64,000 bases of DNA from Ceratopteris richardii (GCA_020310875.1 CM035406.1:87295664-87359663); one strand, 5' to 3'. Counted from the first letter of the stretch, positions 10,656 to 22,766 are shown. Notes: generated from the sequence alone by a model not told the origin. Program-made: numbers and translations.

Positions 10656-12010
10656 CTGTTTTGTTGCAGGAAGTTAAGTCGAGGAAGAACAGGTCCATTG
10701 TGTGTGTTGTAGATCAAACTTTCTTAGCTAGTCAAAAGGGCAAAGGTAAATGGAGCTCATCTGCTAGCAAGCAAAAATATGCTAATGTTGCACAATCGAA
10801 GAAAGACAAAGATCAGGAGAATGAAAAAGCTGAAACAATTTTGCAAACACTGTAAAAGAAATGATAATGTCATAAAGAGTTGTCCAAAACTGGCTCCAAA
10901 AGAGGCAAAGAAAAAAGAGGTTGGAATGGTTGTTGTAGAGGTCTTTACACAAAAAACAGAGTCTGCTAATCTTGTGCAGAATGAAGAATGGCTGATTACT
11001 ACTCTTTGCATCTATGAGCCATCTTCTCATGAGCAGTGTATGTTTGGAGTAGTCAGAGATGTTTGGTACTTTGATAGTGGGACAACCAAACATATTATAT
11101 TGAAGCACAGCTTCTTCGGTTCACTTAAGCCTGCTTCTACAGTGAACACTGTCATATGCGCTAACAACTCCCATTATCTTGTAATGGGAGTTGGTAAGAT
11201 CATTCTGACCACTACTGATGGTAGTTCTTTCACATTGTCTGATGCTCTGTATGTACCAGGGATTCAAAAAAATCTATTGTCAATTTAGCATTAGCCAAGA
11301 TTGGCTTGGTGGTTAAATTTGTTGTGGACAGATGTACAATGCTTGATCTCTCAAATGGCGATGTTATTATTGCTTTTAGCATTTTATGTCATGGAATGTA
11401 TAAGCTCATAGACTATGCAAAATTTGTGAATGATTCAGCATGTGCAATTGAAAATTCTCAAGCTATCTTAGATGCAAAGCTTTGGCATGCACGCTTTGGT
11501 CATCTGAATTATGCTAGTTTGCTACGCTTGCAAAAATCTAAAATGGTATCCTCTCTGTCCAAACTTGAGGCACCTTGTCTGCGAAGGCTCTACTTTGGGC
11601 AAAATATAGAGTTCTTCCTTCCTTAAAGATGGTTGAGTCAGGGCTTCTCATAAATTACACCGTTGTTCATAGTGATGTATGAACCTTGTTCATAGTGATG
11701 TATGAGGTCCAATGCAGACACCTTCTTTTGGGAGCTATCTTTACTTCGTGACTTTTATTGGTGATTTTTCCAGGCATGCATGGGTGTATCCATTGAAAGC
11801 AAAGTCCAAAGTGTTTATTCAAATAGTTTTTGGTTATGGTTAAAATTCTGTCAGCATGTAAATTGGGCATCCTCCCTTCTGATCGAGGGAGGGAATACAT
11901 GCTTTGATTTTAATGCAATTCTAGCTGAGCGTGGGATAAAACATCAATATACAACGCCGTATACACCTCAGCAAAATGGAGTTGTAGAAAGAAAGAAAAA
12001 ATCTTTGCTT
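10655..12010 (+). pseudogene. Family C copy A: gag end, protease, integrase remnant
   Basis: This is a Copia polyprotein fragment parallel to copy C (38211-39555). It shows a gag C-terminus rich in Lys and Ser, then a CCHC knuckle CKHCKRNDNVIKSC in which the usual His is Asn. The protease motif WYFDSGTTKH is intact at about 11066. The integrase zinc region (LWHARFGHLNYASLL) and the block PYTPQQNGVVERKKK with the catalytic Glu follow. Several frame changes (10855, 11288, 11626) break it. Just after the integrase Glu (about 12005) the sequence jumps to RNase H, so the whole reverse transcriptase is deleted. Confidence 0.85.
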
Positions 12011-12571
12011 CTTAAGCGGTATTCAGCTACTTGGATTGTTTCATCCCAAAGGGGGGATCACTACCGCCATATTTACATGCTTTTCTTGATTTTGATTGGG
12101 CTGGTTGCTATGACACAGTATGTCCACTAGTGGTTTTTGCTTCATGCTTGGTAGCTCATGCATATCTGGTTGAGAAAGAAGCAACCTATTGTGGCCACTT
12201 CTAGTTGTGAGTTTGAGTATAGGGAAGCTTTCACAGCGACTGTTACTATTGAGTGTGTGTGAGTTAGATGTCGTTTGGCTGATTTGGGTGTCGATCAGTC
12301 TTTTGCTGCCACCATTTTCACTGATAGTCAAAGGGCATTGGCAGTTGTGAGGAACCCTTTGTTCCATGCTCACACAAAGCACATTGAGGTGCATTATCAT
12401 TATGTTAGGGAGAGGTTCTCTGCTGGAGAGATGAGTTTGGCATATGTGCCCACAGAGGATAACATATGTGCCACCCAGGATAACATTACAGACCTTTTCA
12501 CAAAGGCTCTGCCTAGGGAGAAGTTTGAAGCTTTCCACAAAGCTTTTGGTTTACTTCCTTTTGTGGATTGA
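12011..12571 (+). pseudogene. Family C copy A: RNase H remnant
   Basis: The RNase H C-terminal half is easily aligned with copy C: ADLGVDQSFAATIFTDSQRALAV, HTKHIEVHYHYVRERFSAGEM, then TDLFTKALPREKFEAFHKAFG and a TGA stop just before 12571. The part before 12240 is frame-shifted. A short duplication (ATQDNITD after TEDNICA) is an insertion relative to copy C. It is joined directly to integrase by a deletion of roughly 1.7 kb. Confidence 0.85.
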
Positions 12572-12639
12572 TCTCTTTACACATAGCTTGGCACTTCCTT
12601 ATACATGAGTGCAAGCTCCTTGTTCACTGCATCACTCCT

Positions 12640-12878
12640 AGGGGGGATTTGTTGATATATTTCGGTAGTGATGTGCGAGAACATACTTTAGGACCGCCGG
12701 GGCACTTTTCCCTCTTTAGGAGGGTTTTTCCCCCCTGGCTTGTATATACACGCCTATAACCCTAACGGGTCTCCTATCTTTGTACATTCACTTGCTAATT
12801 TTTTTTGTGTTGGGTTGTGCTTCAAGGTTCTTCTTCCTCGTGTTGTTCTTGTGCTTCCACAGACCTCAAATTCCAACA
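12640..12878 (+). mobile_element. Polypurine tract and 3' LTR of family C copy A
   Basis: The purine tract aggggggat (12640-12648) is followed by TGTTGATATAT at 12650 and an LTR of 229 bp ending CCAACA at 12878. It matches the LTRs at 36125, 36963, 41887 and 51520. The upstream LTR of this copy is missing because its 5' side is joined to element J. Confidence 0.9.
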
Positions 12879-13511
12879 ATTCATACATGAAAACTTAGGG
12901 TAAAATTCAGATTTTCCCTAAATCTAAGAACTTTCTTGGAGTTTCATCTTCATCTCCCTCTTTCTCTCTGCCCACTTGAGTAGATTTTCTCTCTCTTTAG
13001 CAACTCAGTTTTCGGGTCATCTCTTCACATATCTTGCTACGGTCGCATAGCTATAAGGCCCATTTCTCTGTCCTTGTCACTTTATATGAGTCATAAGAGT
13101 CCTAGCTGATCTTTTAGTTCAAGAGTCCTAGCTGATCTTTTAGTTCATCTTTGTTAGCCCTCTGGTCATGATAAGAAGTTGAATGCAATAGATGTACGTG
13201 TTTGTCCTATAGTTTCCTGTTTCACAGTTTTATACCTTATGCCATGGCATTGTGCCAGATACCTTATGTAACTATGTTGTAGTATTTTGGTCTTATAGGT
13301 CATTTTGACCTTTTGAAGTTATTCAATATATCATTTGATTTCATCACACACACACATCCCCCTCCCCCCCCCCCCCCCCCAAAAAAAAAAAAAAAAAAAA
13401 AGGGGAAAAAACCTGGGTGGAAAAGAGAGACACACACACACACACACTCTCTTACACATTTGGAGTTTATGTTGAGTATGTTAATGCTTATTGATTTCTT
13501 TTGGTTAACAG
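12879..13511. other. Non-coding stretch upstream of the hydrolase exons
   Basis: No exon could be recognised. The stretch holds a 26-bp tandem duplication (agagtcctagctgatctttt unit, about 13097-13148). It also holds CA-rich runs at 13345-13357 and 13430-13447, and a poly-C run followed by poly-A at about 13358-13400. The last bases (ttggttaacag) form the 3' splice site of the first visible hydrolase exon, so at least the right part is an intron. Confidence 0.6.
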
Positions 13512-15031
13512 TGGCAGGTATCTTCATTTTGCAATGCAATTGAATTCACAGGGATATGGAGTGTATGCAATGGATTGGATTGGTAAGACATGCCTGTGTT
13601 TTTGCTCCCTTTGTTCCTGGAAAGTGAGATCACTTGAGACCTTTAATTTTTTGGACAAGGGTATATTTGGGGTTTTGTGCTTCTAGTTGGTGGAGCTCTT
13701 GAAACCTTTTTATGTTGAATCCCAAATTTGCGTTTTCCAGTTCCAGTAATGGCTGTCCATTTTTCTTACCAGTGGAGCTTGCAAAACTGTACAAGTGTGC
13801 ATAAACACACATTTAGATCCTCGTCTGTCACTCTATGTACTCTTGTGTGAAACTAGTGCTATTTCTTTGCCAGACTTGAAAGATTCTGTGTTTTCCCCAC
13901 CCTCTATTTTGGGACAAATGGAACTGAATTCTTAGGCGAGGCATTATTTTATTGTGTTCAGGTCATGGTGGGAGTGATGGGCTCCATGGTTATGTGCCAT
14001 CTTTGGATCATGTAGTTGCTGATACGGTATTGGATCTGTACTCTCCTAATTTTGCCTTCAAAAGGTTTCCTCTGTGGGTTGATCCAAGGATGGTTAAGTA
14101 CCATCCTAGGATCATGTAGTTGCTGATACGGTATTGGATTTGTTTGATACTGAATTTGACTTCAGATGGTTTTTTATTGTGTGCTCAGTTTCATTATTTC
14201 TTTTTATACTGATTCCAGGTAGCTTTACTCCAGTGGGTTTTAGATAAGAATCCTTCTTTGCCATGCTTCCTTTTTGGACATTCTACAGGTGGAGCGGTAG
14301 TGTTGAAGGTGAGAAATTTTTCCACTTTCTGAACTTCCATAACTTTCTATAGTTCCAGTGAAGTAGACCTCATTTATCAGATGAAATTTAGCCTGTGAAC
14401 TACAGCTTCCATCTATCTTATACTAAACAATGTTTCGCAGTTGGCCTGTGAGCCCCTGATGAGTTCCTTACTTCAAGGCATAATTTTAACGTCTCCAGCT
14501 TTGCGGGTTCGACCAACACACCCTATATTTGAGGTGTTGTGTTATCTCAATTCATCAACTTCATGATGCAGGTTTCTACTTTATTTAATGAAGTTGTTTC
14601 AGGTTATTGCTCCAGTTATCTCAATGCTGCTACCAACTTTACAGTTCAAAGGTGCCAACAAGAGAGGTATACCTGTCTCACGAGATCCTGCACAGCTTGT
14701 TGCCAAGTACTCTGATCCTTTAGTCTATACTGGGCCTCTTCGCATCAGAACAGGGTCGGAGATTCTGCGGATAACGAATTACCTGCAAAGAAATATGAAT
14801 AAGGTCACAGTCCCTTTTCTGGTGATGCATGGAACTGGTGATAGAGTGACAGATCCATCTGCATCGCAAGATTTTTATCATTGTGCAGCTTCAAAGCACA
14901 AGAGATTGAAGCTTTATGAAGGCTACCTCCATGACCTACTCTTTGAGCCAGAGAGAGAGGAAATTGCAGAAGATATTATAAAATGGATGGATGAAATTTT
15001 GAATACAATCAGGCATCAAGGTGTGAGCTGA
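13512..15031 (+). CDS. Alpha/beta hydrolase (monoacylglycerol lipase-like), last five exons
   Basis: A serine hydrolase of the plant monoacylglycerol lipase / caffeoylshikimate esterase-like group, which cleaves ester bonds of lipid or phenolic substrates; the substrate cannot be read from sequence. Exons: 13512-13582, 13962-14026, 14219-14308, 14441-14533, 14603-15031, all with AG/GT borders and compatible phases, giving about 248 residues and a TGA stop. The catalytic triad looks complete: nucleophile Ser in GHSTGG (codon 14282-14284), Asp in HGTGDRVTDP, His in LHDLLFEPE. The oxyanion-hole region and N-terminus (about 90-130 residues in this family) are missing: the first visible residues, GRYLHFAMQLNSQGYG, are already past it. 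Either the 5' exons lie beyond the window or the gene is 5' truncated. The reading frame is clean, unlike all neighbours. Confidence 0.88.
14091..14140 (+). repeat. Duplicated exon end inside a hydrolase intron
   Basis: The end of exon 13962-14026 with its 5' splice site (ggatcatgtagttgctgata, cggtattgg) recurs 105 bases downstream in the next intron with a few changes. It would give a second possible splice donor at about 14132, but the copy has no matching 3' splice site or exon start. Confidence 0.75.
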
Positions 15032-15933
15032 GCAGTCTGAAAGAAGAGCTTAATCTGAATGCAGAAGTAATCAGGTGGTGACATAATCAATGTCATCCTG
15101 GGTTTGCACAGAGGAATTGTTTACAGTGTACAGCTTGGTTTCCACTTGAACTACAGCTGTCGAACGATGACAGTTGCAGGCAGTGGTGTTGCATGAGCAC
15201 ATGCTTAAAGTGCTGTAAATGCAACATATAATCACCCACTTTTGAGGGGGATATTAGTCATGTAACTGCATTTTCTGTAAATGGGCATTGAATGTGCCGT
15301 TTATGTAAATTCATTATGTTCAGGCTAATATCTGATTTCTTTCAGTCGTATATCAGGATAACATCTGAGTAGTGTCATACATTTATCTTTGGCATCCAAA
15401 GCTAATGGGAGTAGCATTCATGAATGTATGCAGAGGATTCCCCTCTATGTTTCAGCTTGGCCTGCTGTTTGCTTACAGAATTTTTCTTTTTTGCTTGTGG
15501 TCTGGTTAACAGTGCTGCAGAATTTAAGGGATGTTAGTATTTTGCCTTAAAACTGCTATCCTGCTATTAATGATTTATTCCGATGTGAATTGATGTTATT
15601 GTGGACAGATATTTTGTCAATAAATTAATGGTAATAGTAGTTCGATGTTTTTGCGATGGCTTCTTGTACCTATTTATGTGGTTTGTTGTTATTGTGTTGG
15701 CTTGTGTACTCTATAATTTCGCAGTGGAGTGCTTTCTTTTTGGAAAACTAGCCCTTAATCAGATATCTACACATTTTCTAGCAGCTTTCCAGTGTTTCTA
15801 TCTAGAATGATACAAAATGAGCAGATACGAGCAACAAGTAGCTGGATAATAATCTTACGTTTCATCTTAATGAAGTACATTAGAAATCTTTCAACATCTA
15901 TGTAGCAAGCTTTGGATTCTGTTAAGGATAAAC
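15032..15933 (+). other. 3' flank of hydrolase gene
   Basis: AT-rich non-coding sequence, probably 3' UTR and downstream spacer. An AATAAA lies at 15619-15624, and T-rich and TTGT-rich stretches occur. A 69-codon frame at 15601 has no family signature. The flank ends at the RLC-2 target duplication. Confidence 0.5.
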
Positions 15934-16990
15934 TGTTGGAAGTAGGGTGGGCCTCAATACAATAATCACAGGTTTACAGGATCTTCCAACAGATGAACCT
16001 TAGCACACACACCTTAAGACTCAAAAATGGATGAGTAGAGATAGAGAGAATAGACAAGATTTTCCAAGTGTAACGGCAAGTTAAAATGCTTACCTACACT
16101 ATCTTATATTGAATGTCAAATTACAATGTGTGTGGATGATAGAAAACTGAATGTATGCTGAATTAAAAACTAAATATGAATGTAGGATGAAATTAACAAG
16201 AGTTTGTGTGTAAAGTGCCTAAGAGGTATGAAGAAAGTGTGAGTGTGAGAATGGAGTGAATATGAACAGTTTTAGAACTGTTTTACAGCGAACCCTAATT
16301 CTAAAATTAGGGTTTCGGAAACCTTAAATTAGAAATTGATGACTTAGCAAGTGAGAAACTGAAAATTAGACTTGCTACTCACAATAAGTCCTCAGATGCT
16401 GATGGTTGGCTGCCAAAATCTCCTCCAATGCTTCACCAAAGGTAGAGCATACCTCCAAGTGTAGAAGACACCTTCAAGCATGTCTTGAGCACTCCTTGAG
16501 AGGATCACCAACAATGGATGATTGGATGATCGATGGATGGATAGACAATGACCGCAGGTCATGATTATATAGGATTCAGATCAGCCCACGATGAGATTTA
16601 TCAAAAGCATGACTAAGCTTTTTCTAAAAGCAAAAGTCATGCGATTAAGCTAAAATTAGCAAAGGTTTTTTAATTCTGTCAAATTTACTTTTTAGGGATA
16701 AAATGCATGCGATCAATATCATTTGACCTTCAACAGAATGTTTGAGTTAGCTTTCCTTGATGTAGATCATAAGAGGGACCAAATGATGTAAAAATCCTTT
16801 TTGCATGGAAATTAGGGTTAGAGTTTTCTACCAAACTAGACCTCTGATGTTTGAATGTTATAAACCAAATGAAAGCTCTCTAATGAGCTAATAATTTTTT
16901 GACTTTCTGTGATCAAAATTTGGTTTAAGTACCCAAAATTAGGGTTGTTGGAATTTAGGGGTTTGTGCTATTTTGACATTGTTTTCAACA
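15934..16990 (-). repeat. RLC-2 3' LTR
   Basis: The LTR is 1,057 bp, related along its length to 20364-21348 with substitutions and indels. It contains a TATATAGG-type promoter-like word on the plus strand near 16567, whose relevance is unclear given the minus orientation. Confidence 0.88.
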
Positions 16991-17003
16991 ATCCCCCCTT
17001 CAA
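16991..17003 (-). promoter_or_regulatory. RLC-2 polypurine tract
   Basis: The minus strand reads GAAGGGGGGAT directly before the LTR. This is the plus-strand DNA primer position of LTR retrotransposons. Confidence 0.85.
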
Positions 17004-17138
17004 TGTCATAATGGTATAAGGTTCAATAATCTGCAAAACTTTGGATATCTCCAAAACTTTAGATATTTGCAAAACTTAGAACCTAGAAAATATCTCTTAA
17101 TTGATTTCCATTGAATTTTGAGTTGACTGCACATGAAC

Positions 17139-18085
17139 CTAGGTACTTGAGATACTGCAAACTGAACGTGTATTATATAGATCGATCAAGCAACCAACCG
17201 CTTGACTATACAAAGTAGCATCAAAAGATTTTGAATTTGCATCTGTAATGACATTAATATCCATAGTTGTTTGCATAGGCTTGGAATCTTTCATCTCAAA
17301 CCTTTCCAATAATTTGTCAGTGTATTTTTGTTGTGTTATGTAGATACACTCATTCTTGTACATATACTCAATCTCAAGATAATAATGTAAAATTCTTAAA
17401 TCATTCACATCAAGTGTATGCTTAAGTTGTGCTTTAAAATACCGAAGGTCTGAATCTTTGGGACCTGTCATGATCATGTCATCAACATATATGATAATAA
17501 TAATCAAAATATCTTTCTTAGCTTTAACATAAAAGAGTAGGAGTTGTATGTGTGTTTTCAAAAAAAAATAGATAAGAGATAGATATATATCTTCTCATAC
17601 CAAGCTCGTGGTGCTTGCTCTAGTCCATGCAAAGCTTTAATAAGCTTGCATACTAAATGCTCTTTATCTATCTCTTCAAAACCTTTTGGTTGTTGAATAT
17701 AGATGTCTTCATGAAAGTCACCATCAAGAAAGGCAGTTTTTGATTGATACTGGTATACATTCCAACTAAAGAATGCAACAAGAGAAAGTACTTTTCTGAC
17801 TACTATCATTCTAGAAGTAGAAGAAAAGTCTCATCATAGTCAGTTCCTTTCTTTTGTGCATAACCTTCAACAACTAACCTTGCTTTATACCTGTCAATGG
17901 TACCATCTACTTCTCTTTTGATTTTGAAGATCTACAGAACACCAATTGTCTTTTTAACTTTTGATAATTCACAAAGCTTATGTGTTTGATTTTTATGAAT
18001 AGAATCAATCTCTTGCTTCATAGCTTTCTTCCATACAAAACTTTGTAGTGCATCTTTAACATTAGATGGTTCATTCTCAACTTAA
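17139..18085 (-). pseudogene. RLC-2 reverse transcriptase remnant
   Basis: This is Copia RT on the minus strand. The N-terminal part (about 17820-18085) reads in pieces, ending with RYKARLV-like and GYAQKKGTDYDETF-like blocks. Then come KTAFLDGDFHEDIYIQQPKG, LIKALHGLEQAPRAWYEK, IIYVDDMIMTG with intact YVDD (near 17480), and ITQQKYTDKLLERFEMKD. Frame breaks at 17560 and about 17810 disrupt it. After ATLYSQAVGCLIDLYNTRS the similarity ends and RNase H is absent. Confidence 0.88.
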
Positions 18086-18549
18086 GTTAGTGCTAAAATG
18101 TTATGAATCTCAAAATGTTCTGCGTAATTTACCTGAGCTGATTGTTCTCTCCTTGTCTTACTTCAGGTTCATCCTATTAAGTTCTTTATATCACTGTGCT
18201 TCCAAGTTTGATATAACCACCTTGGTGTATTCTTGAAAAGTGGTGAAATCTCTTCTGATCGTTCAATATCTCTTTCTTCTAGAACTCTCAAACCTTCTCC
18301 AGCTTCATAAGTTGAAACATCAAGAGGTACTGATGATGGACTAGATACTGATGTAGGAATGGAATTCTCTCTTCACCTTTATCAAGTGCATCTTTTAGGG
18401 TTTAAGAAGGTTCATCACCCCTTTGTATTGCTGAATGTAAGAACCCAAATTCATTCTAAAAAATGCATAATCACTTTCCTTTATGAAATCTGGAATCTCT
18501 GTTTTCTTATTATAAATATGTCTTTATGCAATATATGCATTGTCTGAGA

Positions 18550-19335
18550 GTAGGATATCAACTGTTTCTGGAACATAGAATCTGTATCCTTAGCTTTCAA
18601 TAGCATAACCAATAAAGATAGATTTAATGGCTTTTACATCAAGCTTACCACGATCCTTCTTCTCAATGTGAACATAAGCCAAAGAACCAAAAACTTGGAA
18701 ATAACTTACATTGGGTTTCTCTGCATAATAAGATTTATAAGGTGTGATAACCTTTAAAGCTTTTATCGAAGACCTATTCAGAATGTGATTAGCTGTATGT
18801 CAAAACTTGGAAGAAGGATTTTTGGATGATATCATACTATGCATCATCTCAACAAGTATCCTATTCTTTCTCTCTGCAACACCATTCTATTCTAGAGTGT
18901 AAGCAATAGTGAGTTGATGAGAAATACCTTTGCCTTCAAGAAAAACCTTAAAGTCTTTTGACATGTACTCTCATCCTTTATCACTTCTCAAAATCTTAAT
19001 TTTTGATTGACTTTCATTTTCAACCATAGCTAAGAACTTCTTGAAATTAGGAAAGATGTTTGACTTTGCTTTAAGACCATAAATCCATGAATATCTTGAG
19101 AAATCATCAATGAAAGTAATGAAATACCTGAAACCTCGAATGGAATCCATTCTCATAGGACCATTCATATTTGAATGTATGATTTACAACTTCCTTGTAG
19201 CCATGATGTATCCATGCTTCTTCAAAGGAAGTTTGTGCAACTTTCCTTTAAGACATTCTTCACATGATTCTGCATCATATGATAAAGCAAAAGTAGGCAA
19301 AATCTCCACCATTCCATGATCTTTGATATGCTAGA
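18550..19335 (-). pseudogene. RLC-2 integrase remnant
   Basis: The integrase would insert the cDNA into the host chromosome. On the minus strand the zinc-binding end (SCEECLKGKLHKLPLKKHG, about 19200-19270) is followed by the core MRMDSIRGFRYFITFIDDFS and IKILRSDKG with the second Asp. Further on (about 18640-18900) come fragments matching NGVAERKNRI with the Glu and the region FGSLAYVHIEKKD. Stops and frame changes are frequent, including one at the left end of the 65-codon open block 18971-19168. Confidence 0.82.
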
Positions 19336-19959
19336 GAGATGTATAATTGATATGACCAAATCGAGCATGCCATAACTTCATGTTCTCCTTCAGTGTAGAA
19401 GACCTAGCAACATTAGCATGACTAATTTTGGATAACACAAACATGCCACTTTTGTTTTGATCTTGAATATACAATGCTCCTCATTTGGTGAGAGGATTTG
19501 ACACGAATCTTTTTGAAAAATTTGAAATTTGACTTTAGGTTCACTTCTCCAACACCTACAACATCCAGATGACCATTTGCAATGGCTACTCTTCCACCTA
19601 AAGAGTTAATAAGAGAAGAACTTCATCTTGAAGTAATAGGAATTGTAACTCTTCAAATGGAAGCTCTCTATCTCTTATAGAGAGAGATAAAGAAGTAACA
19701 AATGCATTATATGAAGATGGAAGTGAGTTTAGAAGTGTGTTTATCATCTCTACATGTGAAATATTGACTCCAACATTGATTAACTGATCTTAGTCTTTAA
19801 GCTCCAAAATATGCGACTAAACTGACTCACCAACTTTCATCCTTGTGTTGGCTGGCTATCTCCTTAATGAGCTTTCTTAGCAATGTTGCTTTCCTAATAG
19901 GGTTGTTGCTCTGATAGAGATTCTCTAACTCCAACCAAGCTTGACGAGAGGTTCTTCAT

Positions 19960-20335
19960 GATCTCATTTGGGGTATAATATGCCTCTTGGCTTCCATAGC
20001 AACATATGAAAGTGCTTGTGCACCCCTTGAATCCCATCTAGATTGCTCTTTTGTAGGAAGTAATCTGGTAGTAGTACTATGGACTCATGATGATGAAATA
20101 GTTTCTTCTTTTTCACTAACCTCCTGTTGAGCAAAAATTGGTACAACAGGTCTTTTAGAAGATGAACCAACATCTTATCCTACTTGTCTTGGCTTTGGAT
20201 AAATGCCATTGAAAATATTCCACAAGTCTTTAGATACTAACAAATTCATCATCATAAAAATCCACATTAGATAGTTAGACATTCCTTCAAGCTTATCTTG
20301 ATTCTCAAGTCTATAATCTCTCATCTCGTTAAGGA
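19960..20335 (-). pseudogene. RLC-2 gag remnant
   Basis: Just inside the 5' LTR and primer site, the minus strand reads a Copia gag start: RDYRLENQDKLEGMSNY, MWIFMMMNLLVSKDLW, then a variable linker. An open block of 69 codons (19964-20173) follows in another frame. The gag middle and zinc knuckle are not recognisable between 19330 and 19960, where only scattered gag-like words remain. Confidence 0.65.
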
Positions 20336-20349
20336 TGTATATCAACTAT

Positions 20350-20361
20350 GTTCTGATACCA
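20350..20361 (-). promoter_or_regulatory. RLC-2 primer-binding site
   Basis: The minus strand reads TGGTATCAGAAC, one base from the plant tRNA-Met primer site, two bases inside the 5' LTR end. Confidence 0.88.
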
Positions 20362-20363
20362 AA

Positions 20364-21348
20364 TGTTCAAAGTGGGGCAGGACTCAATAACAATAATCAC
20401 AGGTTTACAAGATCTTCCTTACAGATGAACCTTAGCATACACACCTTAAGACTAAAAAAATAGATGAGTGAGAGATAGAGAGAATAGATAAGATGATACA
20501 AAACTAAATGTATGCAGAAATGAGATACAAAATATGAATCTCGGTAAAATTTTGAGAACTAGGTACAAGATTTTGTGTGTAAAGTGCCTAAGAGGTATAT
20601 GAAAGTGTATGTGATAATGGAGTGAATATGAATAGTATTAGAACTGTTTTACAATAAACCCTAATTTTGAAAATTCTAAATAAAAAATTAGTGACCTAAC
20701 AAGTGAGAAACTCAAATTAGACTTGCTACTCACAATAAATAAGAAAGGTGCAGATGGTTGGCTGCCAAAATCTCCTCCAGTGCTTCACCAAAGGTAGAGC
20801 AAACCTCCTCCAAGTGTAGAAGACACCTTGTCCAAGCAAGTATGCCTTGAGCACTCCTTGAGATGATCTCCAACGATGAATGATTGGATGATTGATGGAT
20901 GGATAGACAATGATCCTAGGTCATGATTATATAGGATTCAAATCAGCCTATGATGAGATTTATCAAAAGCATGCATAAGCTTTTTCTAAAAAAAATCATG
21001 CGATTAAGCTAAAATTAGAAAAGATTTTTTAGTTCCATTGAATTTTCTTTTTAGGGATAAAATGCATGCGATCATCATCATTTGACCTTCAAGAGAATGT
21101 TTGAGTTAGCTTTCCTTCATCTAGATCATGACAGAGACCAAATGATGTAAAAATCCTTTTTGCAATTAGGATTACAAATTGGACCTCTGATGATTGAATG
21201 TTATATACCAAATAAAATCTCTTTTTATGTTCTTTATGATGAGCTAATAAAACTTTTTCGATCTTCTGTGACCAAAATTTGGCTAAGTACCCAAAATTAG
21301 GATTGCCAGAATTTAGAGTTTTGTGCTATTCGGACATTGTTTCCAACA
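20364..21348 (-). repeat. RLC-2 5' LTR
   Basis: The LTR is 985 bp and pairs with 15934-16990; it starts TGTTCAAAG and ends TTCCAACA. It is about 70 bp shorter than its partner through several deletions, so the insertion is not recent. Confidence 0.88.
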
Positions 21349-21353
21349 TAAAC

Positions 21354-22766
21354 CTGTTGGAAATAATATTATGCATCTTGTACGCTCCATATTTGACTCA
21401 TTGATGGTGAGGGCAATAGATTTCAAGTAGAATATGCACCCTTAAAATCATGCAAATTTTATTGAGAAGAGAAAACCTTCCATGTATTAAAGATCAAACA
21501 CTTAGTTTTTATTTATAAAATTATGTATTCATGAAGAGAGTAGGTTACTTTCCCGATGAATCACAGATCAACCTAATCTCGTGATCATATACTTCATTAT
21601 CACCCCCATGTCTAAATTTGTGCATGTTTATTATGTGTATCAAGAAAAACATTGGATGGTATGAAGCTCCACTCCATCTCATCGATATGTTGATGATGCC
21701 TATATTAGAATAATAATAGCCTGTTCTCCATACATAGAACATTACATTGGTTGCATACTACTTCAGTTCCTCCTAATAGAAAATACATTTCTTTATAATA
21801 CTATCTTGAATTGGGAATTTCTAGGTGCCTAGTTGGATGCCTAAGCTCTTATTTGGAAAAATCTATCTACATATCAATGTTAAACCATGTTTCTACATAC
21901 AAACATCATTATCCAACAGAAAAACAACAGATTTAACATTACTTTCTTGAAGTGGATGAGAAAAAAGTTTCAACTTTTTCATGATAGTGAGAATGGCCCC
22001 TTCACAAGATTGAAGCCATGAGCTGGTTGAGGGGTTCCTAAACAAACGTTACAAGTAGAAATTTTAATTAGAGAGTGCATCTTTGAGATGAATAGAGAAG
22101 TATATCTGAACAAAGTAAAATGGGAATTAGGGTCTTGGGCTTCACAAGTATGTTAGAAAATTTTACAACCAAATATAGCCCAAGTTGTGGGTCCAATTGA
22201 TATTCCATTGTAGTAAAAAAAAATCATTTAATAATTTTAAACATGAATTCGGTCTTCGATCTACTCTCCTTATAAGCTTGAAATTTGGAAGAACAATGCA
22301 TGTACCTAGGAATCTCCTTTTATTCCCCTCATTTAGGGGTTCACATTAGGTTTATTTGTGGGTCTCGAACCTTGGGTCTTCAAACTCTTTTCTTTTATTA
22401 CCTCCCAAAATTAAAGGGACAAATCCCCTTCAATCTTTCATTCTTCTCAATCATAGTGAAGCCTAAATGTTTTCAACTTGTTTTTCCATTTGAGGACTAT
22501 CAGAACAAAGCAAAAGAGCATTTCATGATGCATGATGAGTGAAAGTCTTTTGAGGTTTGATGTGTTTTTTATTGGGGGATCCTAAACTTGGGACAAATTT
22601 GACCCAAAAGCAAGAAATTAATAGAGGTAGGTAATTTCCAAGAAAGGCTTATGAGTTAGGAGAGACATGTGGGATATGGGAAAAATAGTATTTTTTCTTG
22701 ATAAAATTATCCAAACAACAAGCTAGTATATCAACGATAGATCCTTCTTAGAAGTAGGGTTATGGC
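21354..22766. other. AT-rich stretch without recognised gene
   Basis: It begins CTGTTGGAAATAATATT, which could be an LTR edge, but no partner was found. Open frames at 21545 and 22285 lack family signatures. It is probably old repeat sequence. Confidence 0.4.

Larger units (their letters stand above)
15934..21348 (-). mobile_element. Minus-strand Copia element RLC-2, TSD TAAAC
   Basis: Termini are TGTTGG (15934) and CCAACA (21348), flanked by the 5-bp duplication TAAAC (15929-15933 and 21349-21353). LTRs are 15934-16990 and 20364-21348. On the minus strand a tRNA-Met primer site adjoins the right LTR (20350-20361) and a purine tract adjoins the left LTR (16991-17003). Order on the minus strand is gag, integrase, RT, as in Copia. 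RNase H is missing: RT sequence runs almost directly into the purine tract. The element is 5,415 bp long and structurally complete, but every coding part is broken. Confidence 0.93.

Noticed and set aside
13300-13543. Small ORFs around the poly-C/poly-A and CA runs
   Set aside because: Low-complexity translation in an intron; the C-to-A homopolymer junction may also contain sequencing error.
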